Assembly: GCF_041080655.1 (NCBI RefSeq)
Contig: NZ_CP163525.1
Coordinates: 8,680,001 to 8,744,000 of the forward strand
Source: Streptomyces sp. CG4
GTDB lineage: Bacteria; Actinomycetota; Actinomycetes; Streptomycetales; Streptomycetaceae
DNA length: 64,000 bases
Direction: 5' to 3'
In this document: in pieces, positions 24,725 through 32,806 of the stretch
Numbering within the stretch: position 1 is the first letter of the stretch
How the letters are laid out: each line of letters opens with the position of its first letter
Program-made: the position numbers and the translations under genes
Notes under the pieces: generated by a model
The model's database searches: none
What the model saw: the letters and a program-made list of their open reading frames with translations, nothing else
What the model was told of the DNA's origin: nothing

Positions 24725-25972
24725 ATGAAACCCTCTTCCGCCCCGTCCGCCGCCCCGGCCCCGCTCGTCATCGAGTCGTCCGTCGTCGACGGACTGCCCG
24801 CCGAGGGGGCGCTGCTGCTGCGCATCTCCGGCAGCCTCGACGCCGCGGGAGCCCAGGCCTGGTCCGCGGAGCTGCGCGGCCACCTCGAACAGGCGGACCG
24901 CGCGGGCCTGCGGCCCGTCCTCGACATGGCGCATGTGCAGCTCGGCGGCGCCGCGGTGCTGCACACGCTCAGCGAGACGACCCGGTCGCGCGCCGGACGC
25001 CCGGACCTGGTCATCGTGCGCGCCCGGCCCGGAGTGCGCGAGGCGGTGCACCTCGCCCGCCTGGACGGCGTCCGGCTCTACGCCACCCTCGACGAGGCGC
25101 TGCGGGAACTGGCCGGCGCCGCCGCCCGCGTGGAGGACCTGCCCGCCTGGCGCTCGCAGATGGCGGACCCGCTGCGGCCCAGTTACGAGGATCTCCGCAA
25201 GGAGGTCCGCGCACTGCGCGCCCGGGTGCGCACCGCACCGGTCATCGGCATGGCCCAGGGCGTGCTCATGGTCCGCTACGGACTGGCGGACTCCGGCAGC
25301 GCGTTCCGGGCACTGCGCGAGGCCTCGCAGCGGTTCAACGTGCCGTTGCGTGTCCTCGTCTCGGCCGTGGTGGTGGCCCGGCCCCCGGACGGCGACGTCT
25401 GGTTCCCGGGCCGGCGCCCGCTGCCCGTGCCGCAGCTGCGGATCCTGGCCCGCGACGGCCTGGACCCCCGCTATCGGCGCCGGATGATCGACGCCGTCCT
25501 GCACGCGGCACTGGCCGTCGGGCGCGCACCGGGCGGCTATGTGCGGTTCGTCGACCCGGCCGTGCACGCGCTGATGCTGGAGACCCACCACGGCTGCGCC
25601 GACCCGTTTCTCGACCACCTCGTGCGCGGCCGCGACGAGGGCACGGCCGACACCCTCGCCCGACTGCGCGGCCGCCGGGTGTGCGTGCCCGACGTGGCCG
25701 GCGACGCGCTGCTCTCCGAGGAGGCCCGGCACGTCCTGCTGACCACCGGCACGGGCGCCCTGCAGAGTGTCCCGGTGCTGTCCGCGGCCGGCTCCTGCAC
25801 CGGCGTGATCACCCTGCACTGGCCCGAAGCCGGGCACCGGCCGAGCGCCGCCGAGGCCGAGACCCTCGACGCACTGGCCGCGGAGACGGCGGCCTGGCTG
25901 AGCTGGTATCACCGTTCGGTGCTCCTGGACGCCCTCGAACACGTCCACCGGACGGTGACCGGCTCAACGTAG
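24725..25972 (+). CDS. STAS-ANTAR-GAF signalling protein
   Basis: 415 residues with three domains in order. A STAS-like domain (about 15-125) has LLLRISGSLDAAGA and RPVLDMAHVQLGG. An ANTAR RNA-binding domain (about 150-215) has LRARVRTAPVIGMAQGVLM, AFRALREASQRFN and a VP-LRVLV tail. A C-terminal GAF-like sensor (about 235-390) has RRMIDAVLHAAL, RVCVPDVAGDALL and SAAGSCTGVITLHW. ANTAR proteins bind twin-hairpin RNA and antiterminate transcription; GAF would sense a ligand. STAS at the front of an ANTAR/GAF protein links antitermination to the anti-sigma network. It lies 124 bp after a STAS paralogue. Confidence 0.82.
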   Translation: MKPSSAPSAAPAPLVIESSVVDGLPAEGALLLRISGSLDAAGAQAWSAELRGHLEQADRAGLRPVLDMAHVQLGGAAVLHTLSETTRSRAGRPDLVIVRARPGVREAVHLARLDGVRLYATLDEALRELAGAAARVEDLPAWRSQMADPLRPSYEDLRKEVRALRARVRTAPVIGMAQGVLMVRYGLADSGSAFRALREASQRFNVPLRVLVSAVVVARPPDGDVWFPGRRPLPVPQLRILARDGLDPRYRRRMIDAVLHAALAVGRAPGGYVRFVDPAVHALMLETHHGCADPFLDHLVRGRDEGTADTLARLRGRRVCVPDVAGDALLSEEARHVLLTTGTGALQSVPVLSAAGSCTGVITLHWPEAGHRPSAAEAETLDALAAETAAWLSWYHRSVLLDALEHVHRTVTGST

Positions 25973-26123
25973 CCTGTGCCCTGGACTGGGCGGGGCTGTG
26001 TCCATGTGCGGCTCCGCCGCGGAGCCGGACCGGCCACGACATGCCCGCGCTCGGCGGACGACGTCGTGCCCCGGGCTCGGATCCGCTCTCGGCCCGGGTG
26101 CCGCGGGCACTACGCTCAGCGGT

Positions 26124-26579
26124 ATGCGGATCTCCGTCTCCTCCGACATGGACGAACCCGTGGCGCGTCTGCTCCTCGCCGAGCTACGCCGCCGTGGCCA
26201 CGAGGTACGGCCGCACGGCGCCCTGCGCCCCGGCGCCGACGCGCAGTGGGCGGCCTGCTCGGAGGCGGCCGCCCGGGACGTGGCCGACGGCACCGCCGAT
26301 CAGGCCGTGGTGTGCTGCTGGACCGGCACCGGTGCCTCCATCGCGGCCAACAAGGTGCCCGGCGTACGCGCGGCGCTGTGCACGGACGCCGTCACGGCGG
26401 ACGGCGCACGCCGCTGGAACGACGCCAACGTCCTCGCACTGAGCCTGCGCCTGACCTCCGAGCCGCTGCTGAAGGAGATCCTCGACGCCTGGCTCGCCGG
26501 CACCCCCAGTCAGGACCCCGACGACCGGCAGAACGTGGCCCGCGTCGGCCGCCTGGACGCCGCCCGGAAGGATTCCTAG
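26124..26579 (+). CDS. RpiB/LacA/LacB-family sugar-phosphate isomerase
   Basis: 151 residues. It has the Rossmann-like opening MRISVSSDMDEPVARLLLAE and the VVCCWTGTGASIAANK phosphate/active-site loop with a Cys at the RpiB position. The conserved C-terminal WNDANVLALSLRLTS also matches. Family members interconvert ribose-5-P/ribulose-5-P or related allose and galactose phosphates. Length matches the family (about 150-160). It is a single gene 150 bp downstream of the ANTAR gene; the actual sugar is unknown. Confidence 0.85.
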   Translation: MRISVSSDMDEPVARLLLAELRRRGHEVRPHGALRPGADAQWAACSEAAARDVADGTADQAVVCCWTGTGASIAANKVPGVRAALCTDAVTADGARRWNDANVLALSLRLTSEPLLKEILDAWLAGTPSQDPDDRQNVARVGRLDAARKDS

Positions 26580-26619
26580 CCGCTCGGAAGGATTGCTGAG
26601 CGATCCCCCGGGTCGGGAT

Positions 26620-26985
26620 TCAGTGGGCGCCGAGTCCGCCGCCGCCGAACGAGCCGCTGGAACCCCGGCTCCAGCGCGGACGCTCCTTCGACGCGCTCGG
26701 CCTGGTGTCCTGGTTGCTCAGCTCGTACGGGGTGAGCGGGCGGCCGCCCTTCGGGATCACGGGCACCTCCTGGGATTCCCTGTTCTCCCGGACTTCGCGC
26801 ACCGGGCCCTCCGGCGGCAGCGTGGGCTGCTCCTCGGGGCGTGGCCGGGGGGATTCGCGGTACCTGACACGAGAGGTCATCCAGTAGCCGCCGGCGAGGA
26901 ACGCGAGTACACCCACGGCCACGACGAACAACACGAGGCTCATCAGGCCGCTCGCCGCGGCCAGCTGCATCGATGCGGTACTCAT
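26620..26985 (-). CDS. DUF6479-type small membrane protein
   Basis: 121 residues with one N-terminal transmembrane helix (about 10-35, LMSLVLFVVAVGVLAFLAGGYW). A charged, Pro-rich tail carries the family-like PEEQPTLPPEGPVREVRENR and LTPYELSNQ segments, and the protein ends in a Gly/Ser tail. This pattern is seen in Streptomyces proteins annotated DUF6479. Function unknown. It is convergent with the isomerase and divergent from the acyl-CoA dehydrogenase. Confidence 0.75.
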   Translation of the reverse strand: MSTASMQLAAASGLMSLVLFVVAVGVLAFLAGGYWMTSRVRYRESPRPRPEEQPTLPPEGPVREVRENRESQEVPVIPKGGRPLTPYELSNQDTRPSASKERPRWSRGSSGSFGGGGLGAH

Positions 26986-27204
26986 AGGAAAGGAATACCC
27001 CGCCCAGAACCGGACGAACCGGACACGCTCCGTGACGTACGGTCGACGTGCGGCGACCTGACGCCTGCCGTACGGTCCGACTCCGCCGGTCCCGCCGCGG
27101 CTCCACCGGTCCCGGAATTCGCCCGCGACGCGTCATTCCCTATTTCTGAAACACGTTCTACGGTGTCCGCCGTCAGGACCGCCCTTGGGGAGCCTGGAGG
27201 CGCC

Positions 27205-28383
27205 GTGCATCTCGACCACACGCCCGAGCAGCAGCGACTGCGCGCCGAACTGCGCGCCTACTTCGCCCAGTTGGTCCCGGACAACGCCTACGCCCGGTAC
27301 GCCGACCCGGCCGCGCAGAAGCGGTTCTACCGCGACACCATCCGCCGGCTCGGCACCGACGGCTGGCTCGGTGTGGGCTGGCCGAAGGAGTACGGCGGCC
27401 GCGGCATGACGGCGATGGAACAGTTCATCTTCTTCGACGAGGCCGCGCAGGCCGGCGTACCGCTGCCGCTGATGGCGCTGAACACGGTCGGCCCGACGCT
27501 CATGCGCTTCGGCACCGACGAGCAGAAGGCGTACTTCCTGCCGCGCATCCTCTCCGGCGAGATCGACTTCGCCATCGGCTACAGCGAACCCGACGCCGGC
27601 ACCGACCTGGCCGCCCTGAAGACCAGGGCCGTACGCGACGGCGACGACTACGTGGTCAATGGGCAGAAGATCTGGACCACCAACGGCGACACCGCGGACT
27701 GGGTGTGGCTGGCCACCCGCACCGACCCCGCCGCACCGCCGCACAAGGGCATCACCATGCTGCTGGTGCCGACCGCCGACCCCGGCTACTCCTGCACGGT
27801 CATCAACACCCTCGCCTCGCACGACACCACCGCGAGCTACTACGAGAACATCCGCGTCCCGGTCTCCCGGCGCGTCGGCGAGGAGAACCAGGGCTGGCGG
27901 CTGATCACCAACCAGCTCAACCACGAGCGCGTCACCCTCGCCGCGCACGGCACCATGGCCATCCGCGCCCTGTACGACGTGCAGCGCTGGGCGCGGGAGA
28001 CCAAGCTCGCCGACGGCCGCCGGGTCGCCGACCTGCCCTGGGTGCGCCGGCTGCTGGCCCGCACCCACACCCGGCTCGACGCGATGAAGCTGCTCAACTG
28101 GCAGATGGTCACGGCCGTCCAGGACGGCACGCTCACCCCGCAGGACGCCTCCGCCGTCAAGGTCTACGGTTCCGAGGCCCGCCGCGACGCCTACGCCTGG
28201 CTCATGGAGATCGTCGCGGCCGCCGGCCCGCTGAAGGAGGGCTCGGCCGGCGCGGTCCTGCACGGGGAACTGGAACGCGGCTACCGCTCGGCGGTCATCT
28301 TCACCTTCGGCGGCGGCAACAACGAGATCCAGCGCGAGATCATCTCCTGGATCGGCCTCGGGATGCCGAGGGTACGGCGTTAG
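27205..28383 (+). CDS. Acyl-CoA dehydrogenase
   Basis: The GTG at 27205, five bases after GGAGG, gives 392 residues, the normal length. The N-terminal helical domain has LGVGWPKEYGGRGM. The middle beta domain has the ACAD signature YSEPDAGTDLAALKT and VVNGQKIWTTNG. The C-terminal helical domain ends with IFTFGGGNNEIQREIISWIGLGMPR. It should oxidise an acyl-CoA thioester using FAD and electron-transfer flavoprotein. The substrate class is not evident, and no beta-oxidation partners lie nearby, so it may be an orphan or part of a detached pathway. Confidence 0.9.
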   Translation: MHLDHTPEQQRLRAELRAYFAQLVPDNAYARYADPAAQKRFYRDTIRRLGTDGWLGVGWPKEYGGRGMTAMEQFIFFDEAAQAGVPLPLMALNTVGPTLMRFGTDEQKAYFLPRILSGEIDFAIGYSEPDAGTDLAALKTRAVRDGDDYVVNGQKIWTTNGDTADWVWLATRTDPAAPPHKGITMLLVPTADPGYSCTVINTLASHDTTASYYENIRVPVSRRVGEENQGWRLITNQLNHERVTLAAHGTMAIRALYDVQRWARETKLADGRRVADLPWVRRLLARTHTRLDAMKLLNWQMVTAVQDGTLTPQDASAVKVYGSEARRDAYAWLMEIVAAAGPLKEGSAGAVLHGELERGYRSAVIFTFGGGNNEIQREIISWIGLGMPRVRR

Positions 28384-28507
28384 CCTGCTTGTGACGAGGA
28401 TTTTTAGTTGGCACAAAAGAGGGATAGTTGGCACCGGAATTAGCTGGGACCGAGACCGGCCGGCCGATCCGCGACACGGCATTTGGCGCGGCAAGGGCGG
28501 TCCTAGT

Positions 28508-29890
28508 TCACACTCGAGTGGTTGACGCCTGCCGGGCCGCAAGTTCTCCGTTGGCGCCGCGTCCGAGGTTCCCCGTGGACGTACACCAGCGGCAGTGGGC
28601 GTTCTGGCGGGGATCTTGGAGATGTCGTTCGCGAGTTCGAGGGCGGTGGATGACTGATCCGAGATCGTCGTTGGTCTCGTGCAGGCCGGCGGATGCGAGA
28701 AGGAAGTGGGTCACGGCCTCGCCGACGGCGAGTGTGTTGAAGGGCATCACGCTGGGTGCGGGTACACCGAGGACGTAGCGGGCCTGCTCACGCTCGGCCT
28801 CGGGGTGCATCTCGATAGCGAGTTCGGTCGGGTCGATGAGCCCGTTGCACCACATGCAGCCGATGCCGGGGGCGATCAAGCGAGTGGCGGTGTGTATCTG
28901 TCCGATGCTGCCATCTCGGGAGATGGGGATCTTGACACCGACTTGAGTCGCTGGGACAAGGAACTCGTGGACGACGGCGTTGACCCAGTGCCGGGCCGAA
29001 TGGCTGTCGGCGGCCAGGAAGATCCAGTCGCACAGCACCAGTTCACGCAGTGCCTCGGGGTTTTCAACTCGTCGCGGGATCTTGGTCAGACGGATCTGTG
29101 GATTCGCTCGGCTTGCGTTGCGGGCGGCGAGATCGGTTTTTGGCTTGCCGATATCAGTGCGTTCGGCTGCGAGCAGCCGCGGGAGATTGGTTGCATCGAC
29201 GGTTTCGCTGTCGATCAGGACAAGTTGTCCGACGCCCAAGCGGGCGAGTTCCTCGACGAGGATGCTGCCGACACCGCCAAGGCCGACGACGGCGACGCGT
29301 AGCCGGGCAAGTGTTTCTTGTCCACGGTCCCCCAGAAGCCGCGCCTGTCGGTCCCATACGGGGTCCGAGGCTGCGGGCGGCGCGGGACTCGGCCGCAGCC
29401 GAAGCATGTTCCCGGCAGGAACGACGGTCTCGCTCAGCGAGGTCCTGCTGCCGTCGGGAAGCCACAGGTCGCCTGCGGCGGCGTGCGGGGTGACGACGAG
29501 GCCGCCGACCGCCTGCCCGCTGATCTGCCGCAGAGTGGCGTATCCGCGTTCGTGGCTGGCCAGGTCAACGCGGGAGAACTGGACCCGGTCGAGGCCGAAG
29601 TGGCAGTGAACGGCGAGGTAGGACAGCTGTTCATCCCGGGCGCGGATGATTGCGTCGCGGACGAATGTCGGAGACAGCGCCCGATGGCCCCTCTCGCCGG
29701 GGCCGTAGTCCTCATCGTCGCGGGCGACAAGGAGCTCGCGGGCCAGGAGGCGGGGGCCTCGCGGGCCGTCGGCTCGGCCCGCGAGGATGACGGCGCCGTG
29801 TTCTTCTTTGTCGCGGAAGAGATGCTGGGACAGTTCGTTCCACAGCCGGGGCGGGAGGGTGAGGCTCCACCCGTCTGCAGGTGGGTTCAC
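28508..29890 (-). CDS. JAB(JAMM) peptidase - E1-like (ThiF) fusion of a ubiquitin-like system
   Basis: Start GTG at 29890 overlaps the previous stop (GTGA); 460 residues. The N-terminal JAB/MPN metallopeptidase (about 10-150) has Glu29/30, HCH at 95-97 and S106-x-x-D109, which is the full JAMM zinc motif. The ThiF/E1 domain (about 180-405) has a GLGGVG nucleotide loop at 203-208, LIDSETVDATNLPR at 225-238 and two zinc-type CxxC pairs (345-348 and 433-436). A JAB would process or remove the ubiquitin-like tail; E1 would adenylate it. Last gene of the Ubl-E2-JAB/E1 operon. Cys287 is the only obvious thiol candidate outside the zinc pairs. Confidence 0.88.
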   Translation of the reverse strand: MNPPADGWSLTLPPRLWNELSQHLFRDKEEHGAVILAGRADGPRGPRLLARELLVARDDEDYGPGERGHRALSPTFVRDAIIRARDEQLSYLAVHCHFGLDRVQFSRVDLASHERGYATLRQISGQAVGGLVVTPHAAAGDLWLPDGSRTSLSETVVPAGNMLRLRPSPAPPAASDPVWDRQARLLGDRGQETLARLRVAVVGLGGVGSILVEELARLGVGQLVLIDSETVDATNLPRLLAAERTDIGKPKTDLAARNASRANPQIRLTKIPRRVENPEALRELVLCDWIFLAADSHSARHWVNAVVHEFLVPATQVGVKIPISRDGSIGQIHTATRLIAPGIGCMWCNGLIDPTELAIEMHPEAEREQARYVLGVPAPSVMPFNTLAVGEAVTHFLLASAGLHETNDDLGSVIHRPRTRERHLQDPRQNAHCRWCTSTGNLGRGANGELAARQASTTRV

Positions 29891-30273
29891 TGGTCGGCGA
29901 GCCACCGGCGGATCCTTTCGGCCTTGAGCGCGGCGTTGTCCACGGTGGCGTCCCGGCGGTTGGACCGGCGGGAGATCTGCATGGCGGGGCGGTCTTGCCA
30001 CTGAACCCGTTGAATGGCCGGTCCGTGCGGCTGACCGTCGGCGCGGGTGAGGACACCGGTGTAGTGGGGATAGACGTCTGCGTCCGGATAGGCGGCGCTG
30101 ATCTGGAAACCGAGCCATGTCACCGAAGGCGTGTATGCGGAGCCGACGGGCACGTCCTCGATGATCACAACCACTCCGCCGGCGCCGTCCGTACGAACTG
30201 CAACCGGGTGACCGGCGAAGTGGGAACGGACGGCCTCGACTGCTTCGGCGATCGCCGGAATGAGGGTGATCAC
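29887..30273 (-). CDS. E2-like (prokaryotic UBC-superfamily candidate) protein without cysteine
   Basis: 128 residues from a GTG that overlaps the Ubl stop (GTGA); its own stop overlaps the JAB-E1 start. The central part (VTWLGFQISAAYPDADVYPHYTG) resembles the Trp/Tyr-Pro rich core of bacterial E2-like families found beside JAB-E1 genes. No cysteine is present anywhere in the protein, so classical thioester transfer is impossible. Either a His/Tyr near YPHYTG takes part, or it is a non-catalytic scaffold. Family assignment depends largely on operon context. Confidence 0.62.
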   Translation of the reverse strand: MITLIPAIAEAVEAVRSHFAGHPVAVRTDGAGGVVVIIEDVPVGSAYTPSVTWLGFQISAAYPDADVYPHYTGVLTRADGQPHGPAIQRVQWQDRPAMQISRRSNRRDATVDNAALKAERIRRWLADQ

Positions 30274-30548
30274 GAGTTGTCGTCCGGCGGGACCGCAAGG
30301 AACTCCTGATGCGCGTGAACGTGGAGGTTCTCCTCGTCGGCCACGACTTCGTAGCGGCCGTTGCCCTGGCGGACGGAGAGTTGGAAGCCCTCGTCGATCG
30401 GCAGGCCCTGGGCAATGGAGGCCTGCTTGATGTCCAGGCCCGTGGCCTCGTGATCGGGAACGACGACCGGTTGGCCGTTGACCGTCACGGTGACCGTGTG
30501 GGGCCGGGGCGGAGCTGCCTCGGGGGTTCCTTCATGGGTGCTTGTCAT
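30270..30548 (-). CDS. Ubiquitin-like (multiubiquitin-type) single-domain protein
   Basis: 92 residues. A disordered Pro/Thr-rich leader is followed by a beta-grasp-like domain (about 18-88): TVTVNGQPVVVPDHEATGL, IKQASIAQGLPID, RYEVVADEENLHVHAHQEFL. This matches the bacterial multiubiquitin domain pattern in a single copy. It ends FLAVPPDDNS with no Gly-Gly, so the mature C-terminus, if conjugated, is not the eukaryotic type unless trimmed by the JAB domain. First gene of the operon, ATG after AGAGGAA. Confidence 0.8.
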   Translation of the reverse strand: MTSTHEGTPEAAPPRPHTVTVTVNGQPVVVPDHEATGLDIKQASIAQGLPIDEGFQLSVRQGNGRYEVVADEENLHVHAHQEFLAVPPDDNS

Positions 30549-30617
30549 CGACGTTCCTCTTCTCTTCCCTACCGGTGAGCCGGTTCATGGCCGGCATGGT
30601 GTTGTGAGACCGTTTCA

Positions 30618-30677
30618 GTGTTTCGAGAGTCGAACACTGGCTCACGGTAGCACCCCGCTGTTCTGGATGTCGAACAC
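30618..30677. promoter_or_regulatory. Repeated operator-like sites between the Ubl operon and the XRE/ImmA pair
   Basis: The divergent 172-bp region carries GTCGAACAC twice as a direct repeat (30629-30637 and 30669-30677). The first copy also forms an inverted repeat with GTGTTTCGA (30618-30626). A possible -10 (TAGACT, 30688-30693) for the XRE gene lies just after the second copy. This suggests that the XRE protein binds here and controls both directions. Confidence 0.55.
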
Positions 30678-30720
30678 CGATTGAAAGTAGACTGACCGCC
30701 CAACCGTGAGGAGGAGGGTG

Positions 30721-31107
30721 ATGGCCCGGACCCGCGTGAACGTGTCCGCCTTGTATGCGGCTCTCGACGCCGCGAGGACCAAGAAGGAACTCTCGTGGCG
30801 ACAGCTCGCCGCGGCAGTGGGGGTCAGCCCCTCGACCATGACGCGCATGGCCAACGGGAACCGGCCGGACGTGGATGCCTTCGTGGCTCTCGTGCGGTGG
30901 CTGGGCATGCCCGCGGAAACCTTCATGGTGGACCCGGAGGACGAGCAGCGGGAAGCCCGGGCTGAGAAACCCGAGTTGATGGCACAGCTGGCGCCGCTGT
31001 TGAGGTCTCGCAGCGACCTGGGTGCCGAGGATGTGAAGTACTTGGAAGAGGTGATCGGTGCGGCAGTGCGCAGATTCGCCTCTGATCGCGAATCCCGTTC
31101 GAGGTGA
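30721..31107 (+). CDS. XRE-family HTH repressor
   Basis: 128 residues from ATG 30721 behind GAGGAGG. The helix-turn-helix (about 12-66) reads LSWRQLAAAVGVSPSTMTRM then GNRPDVDAFVALVRWLGM. The C-terminal part (about 75-125) is helical and charged, a possible dimerisation or protease-target region. It is separated by three bases from an ImmA/IrrE metallopeptidase gene. Such pairs act as repressor plus activating protease. It is divergent from the ubiquitin-like operon and is the obvious candidate for its repressor. Confidence 0.85.
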   Translation: MARTRVNVSALYAALDAARTKKELSWRQLAAAVGVSPSTMTRMANGNRPDVDAFVALVRWLGMPAETFMVDPEDEQREARAEKPELMAQLAPLLRSRSDLGAEDVKYLEEVIGAAVRRFASDRESRSR

Positions 31108-31110
31108 CAC

Positions 31111-31704
31111 GTGGGTCAGCGGTGGACCAAGAAGGCTCTTCAGGATCTCGCCCTTGAGGTCCGCGGTGAGATAGCCGCCGGACCGCACACCCGGCTCGAC
31201 CTCGAGCGGCTGATCGGCGAGTACGACATCCCGGTGTACGCGATGAGTGATCTCGCCGACAGTTGCTCGCCCGAGGCGTTGGACTACTTCACGTCGAGGC
31301 GCCCCGAGGCCTGGTCAGCCGCCCTGGTGCCGGTCGGGACAGCGCGGTTCATCGTGGAGAACTCCACGCACACGCTCCAACGCCGCAGATCGAATGTCGC
31401 GCACGAGATGTCGCACCTCCTCCTGGAGCACCAGTTCGAGGGAATCCTCTTCGCTGACGGTGGATGTCGCGACCTGGGCCCCGAGATGGCGCTGAAGGAG
31501 AAGCAGGCCGCGGCGCTCTCTGGGGAGCTGCTCATTCCCGTGGCAGCGGCGATCGGCGCGGCTCTGTCGAGCAGGACTGACGAACAGGTGGCGTTGCAGT
31601 TCGACGTCAGCCTGCAATTCGCCGCCTGGCGCATGAACGCTTCAGGTGCTCGGAAAATCGCTCAGCGGACACTTCAGAAGCGAGCGGCGGGAATTCGACA
31701 TTAG
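31111..31704 (+). CDS. ImmA/IrrE-type zinc metallopeptidase
   Basis: 197 residues from GTG 31111, three bases after the XRE stop. The zinc motif HEMSH is at 98-102 within RRRSNVAHEMSHLLLEH. A downstream segment with Glu (KEKQAAALSGELLIP) supplies the usual third-ligand helix, followed by a helical tail with a second small HTH-like pattern (VSLQFAAWRMNASG). ImmA and IrrE cleave or displace XRE repressors after DNA damage or other stress. CapP, a relative, cleaves CapH to switch on CBASS. A similar role for the adjacent Ubl operon is inferred, not shown. Confidence 0.87.
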   Translation: MGQRWTKKALQDLALEVRGEIAAGPHTRLDLERLIGEYDIPVYAMSDLADSCSPEALDYFTSRRPEAWSAALVPVGTARFIVENSTHTLQRRRSNVAHEMSHLLLEHQFEGILFADGGCRDLGPEMALKEKQAAALSGELLIPVAAAIGAALSSRTDEQVALQFDVSLQFAAWRMNASGARKIAQRTLQKRAAGIRH

Positions 31705-31816
31705 CCCATCAGGCTCCCACTTCAACGCTGAGAACGTAGCCGACACCCCGACGCCGTCCCGAAACTGGTGCTTGCGATATCGGCGGTGAGCGTGACGGGT
31801 CATCGACGTCTGTCGG

Positions 31817-32407
31817 TTACCGGCGAGCCGCGCCTCCGCCTCCATGCTCGCTGTGTTCTGCCAGTGTCCAATACAGGTCTCCCGACACTGGGTGCACGCT
31901 CCAGGAGTCGATGTGCCCTGTGACCGTCAATCGGTCGAGAACATCTGTGAACCGCGTTGTGGGCAGCCCGCATTCGTGTGCCAGCTGATCCAGTTCTGCT
32001 ATTCCGCAAATTCCTTCCTGGGCGGTATGAGCCGTGAGGCACATGGCAATGAGTCGGGGAAGTGGGGCCCAGTCCGTACGCACGCGGCAGGCGGCGCGCA
32101 GCGCCCAGTCTGCGGCCGCGAGCCGGTCAGGGCGGGCCGGGCATTGGGCGAAGAGCCCGATGTCGAGGAGTTGGATGACTTCTGCGCGTGAGTTGGAGTG
32201 CGACGCGGACAGGGTTGAGCGTAGCCATCGCGCCTGGTGGAGCTCCCGCCAAGAATCCGTGGCAGGTCCCAAGCGAAGGCTGCGCAGTACCCCGAGCGGA
32301 AACCGGACTTGAGCTGAGTCGTTCATGCGCAAGGCGCATTGCAGGGCGATCAGTCTGGCGGCAGCTCCGGTCTCAGCCGGCAGCGCGGAAGCGAGGTAGT
32401 TGAGCAT
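31817..32407 (-). CDS. Hypothetical protein with C-terminal winged-helix-like segment
   Basis: 196 residues, rich in Ala/Leu helices with scattered Cys. The last 60 residues (ICGIAELDQLAHECGLPTTR, FTDVLDRLTVTGHIDSW) look like a winged-helix/MarR-type fold. No family is recognised with certainty. The start is near a truncated TetR gene that faces the other way, so the promoter side may have been rearranged. It is convergent with the ImmA gene, from which it is separated by 112 bp without a clear terminator. Confidence 0.55.
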   Translation of the reverse strand: MLNYLASALPAETGAAARLIALQCALRMNDSAQVRFPLGVLRSLRLGPATDSWRELHQARWLRSTLSASHSNSRAEVIQLLDIGLFAQCPARPDRLAAADWALRAACRVRTDWAPLPRLIAMCLTAHTAQEGICGIAELDQLAHECGLPTTRFTDVLDRLTVTGHIDSWSVHPVSGDLYWTLAEHSEHGGGGAARR

Positions 32408-32416
32408 CTCCCGTAC

Positions 32417-32764
32417 CCGTGTCTGTCTGTCCGGGCCCTCGTCGCCCGGCCGGATCTGATGCGCCTGCGACTATGGAAACTGCTGGAGCGCCCCACCGCC
32501 ACCGGACCCGAGGCCGAGGCCTTCGGTCACAAGACGGCCGAAGTGGCCGACGCGCAGCAGCGTGGTGACCTCGCCCGGGAGATGGAGCCTGCCGATCTCC
32601 TGACCATGGTTGTCGCCGCTGCCCAGGCGTGGTTCTGGGCCGCCGAGGGCGTCGACCCCAAGGAGGCCGGCCAGTCCTGGTCGGCACAGCGGCTGGCCCT
32701 GCACCGAGCGGCGGTCGTTGAGGCCGCCCGCCGTATCAGCGAACCCAGGACCGCTGGTGAGTAG
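32417..32764 (+). pseudogene. TetR-family regulator, C-terminal half only
   Basis: About 110 codons match the C-terminal ligand-binding half of TetR-type regulators: ARPDLMRLRLWKLLERPTAT, then EMEPADLLTMVVAAAQAWFW, then HRAAVVEAARRIS. The DNA-binding N-terminus is missing. The similarity begins in the middle of a frame that runs backwards into unrelated sequence, with no start codon near. It is a deletion remnant. Confidence 0.7.
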
Positions 32765-32806
32765 CAACGGGAGACAAACGCGCCCGAAGCTGCCGGCCAC
32801 GGTCCG

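Noticed and set aside
26593..27204. N-terminal extension of the acyl-CoA dehydrogenase
   Set aside because: It overlaps the DUF6479-type gene on the other strand and adds over 200 residues not found in the family; GTG 27205 has a GGAGG site.
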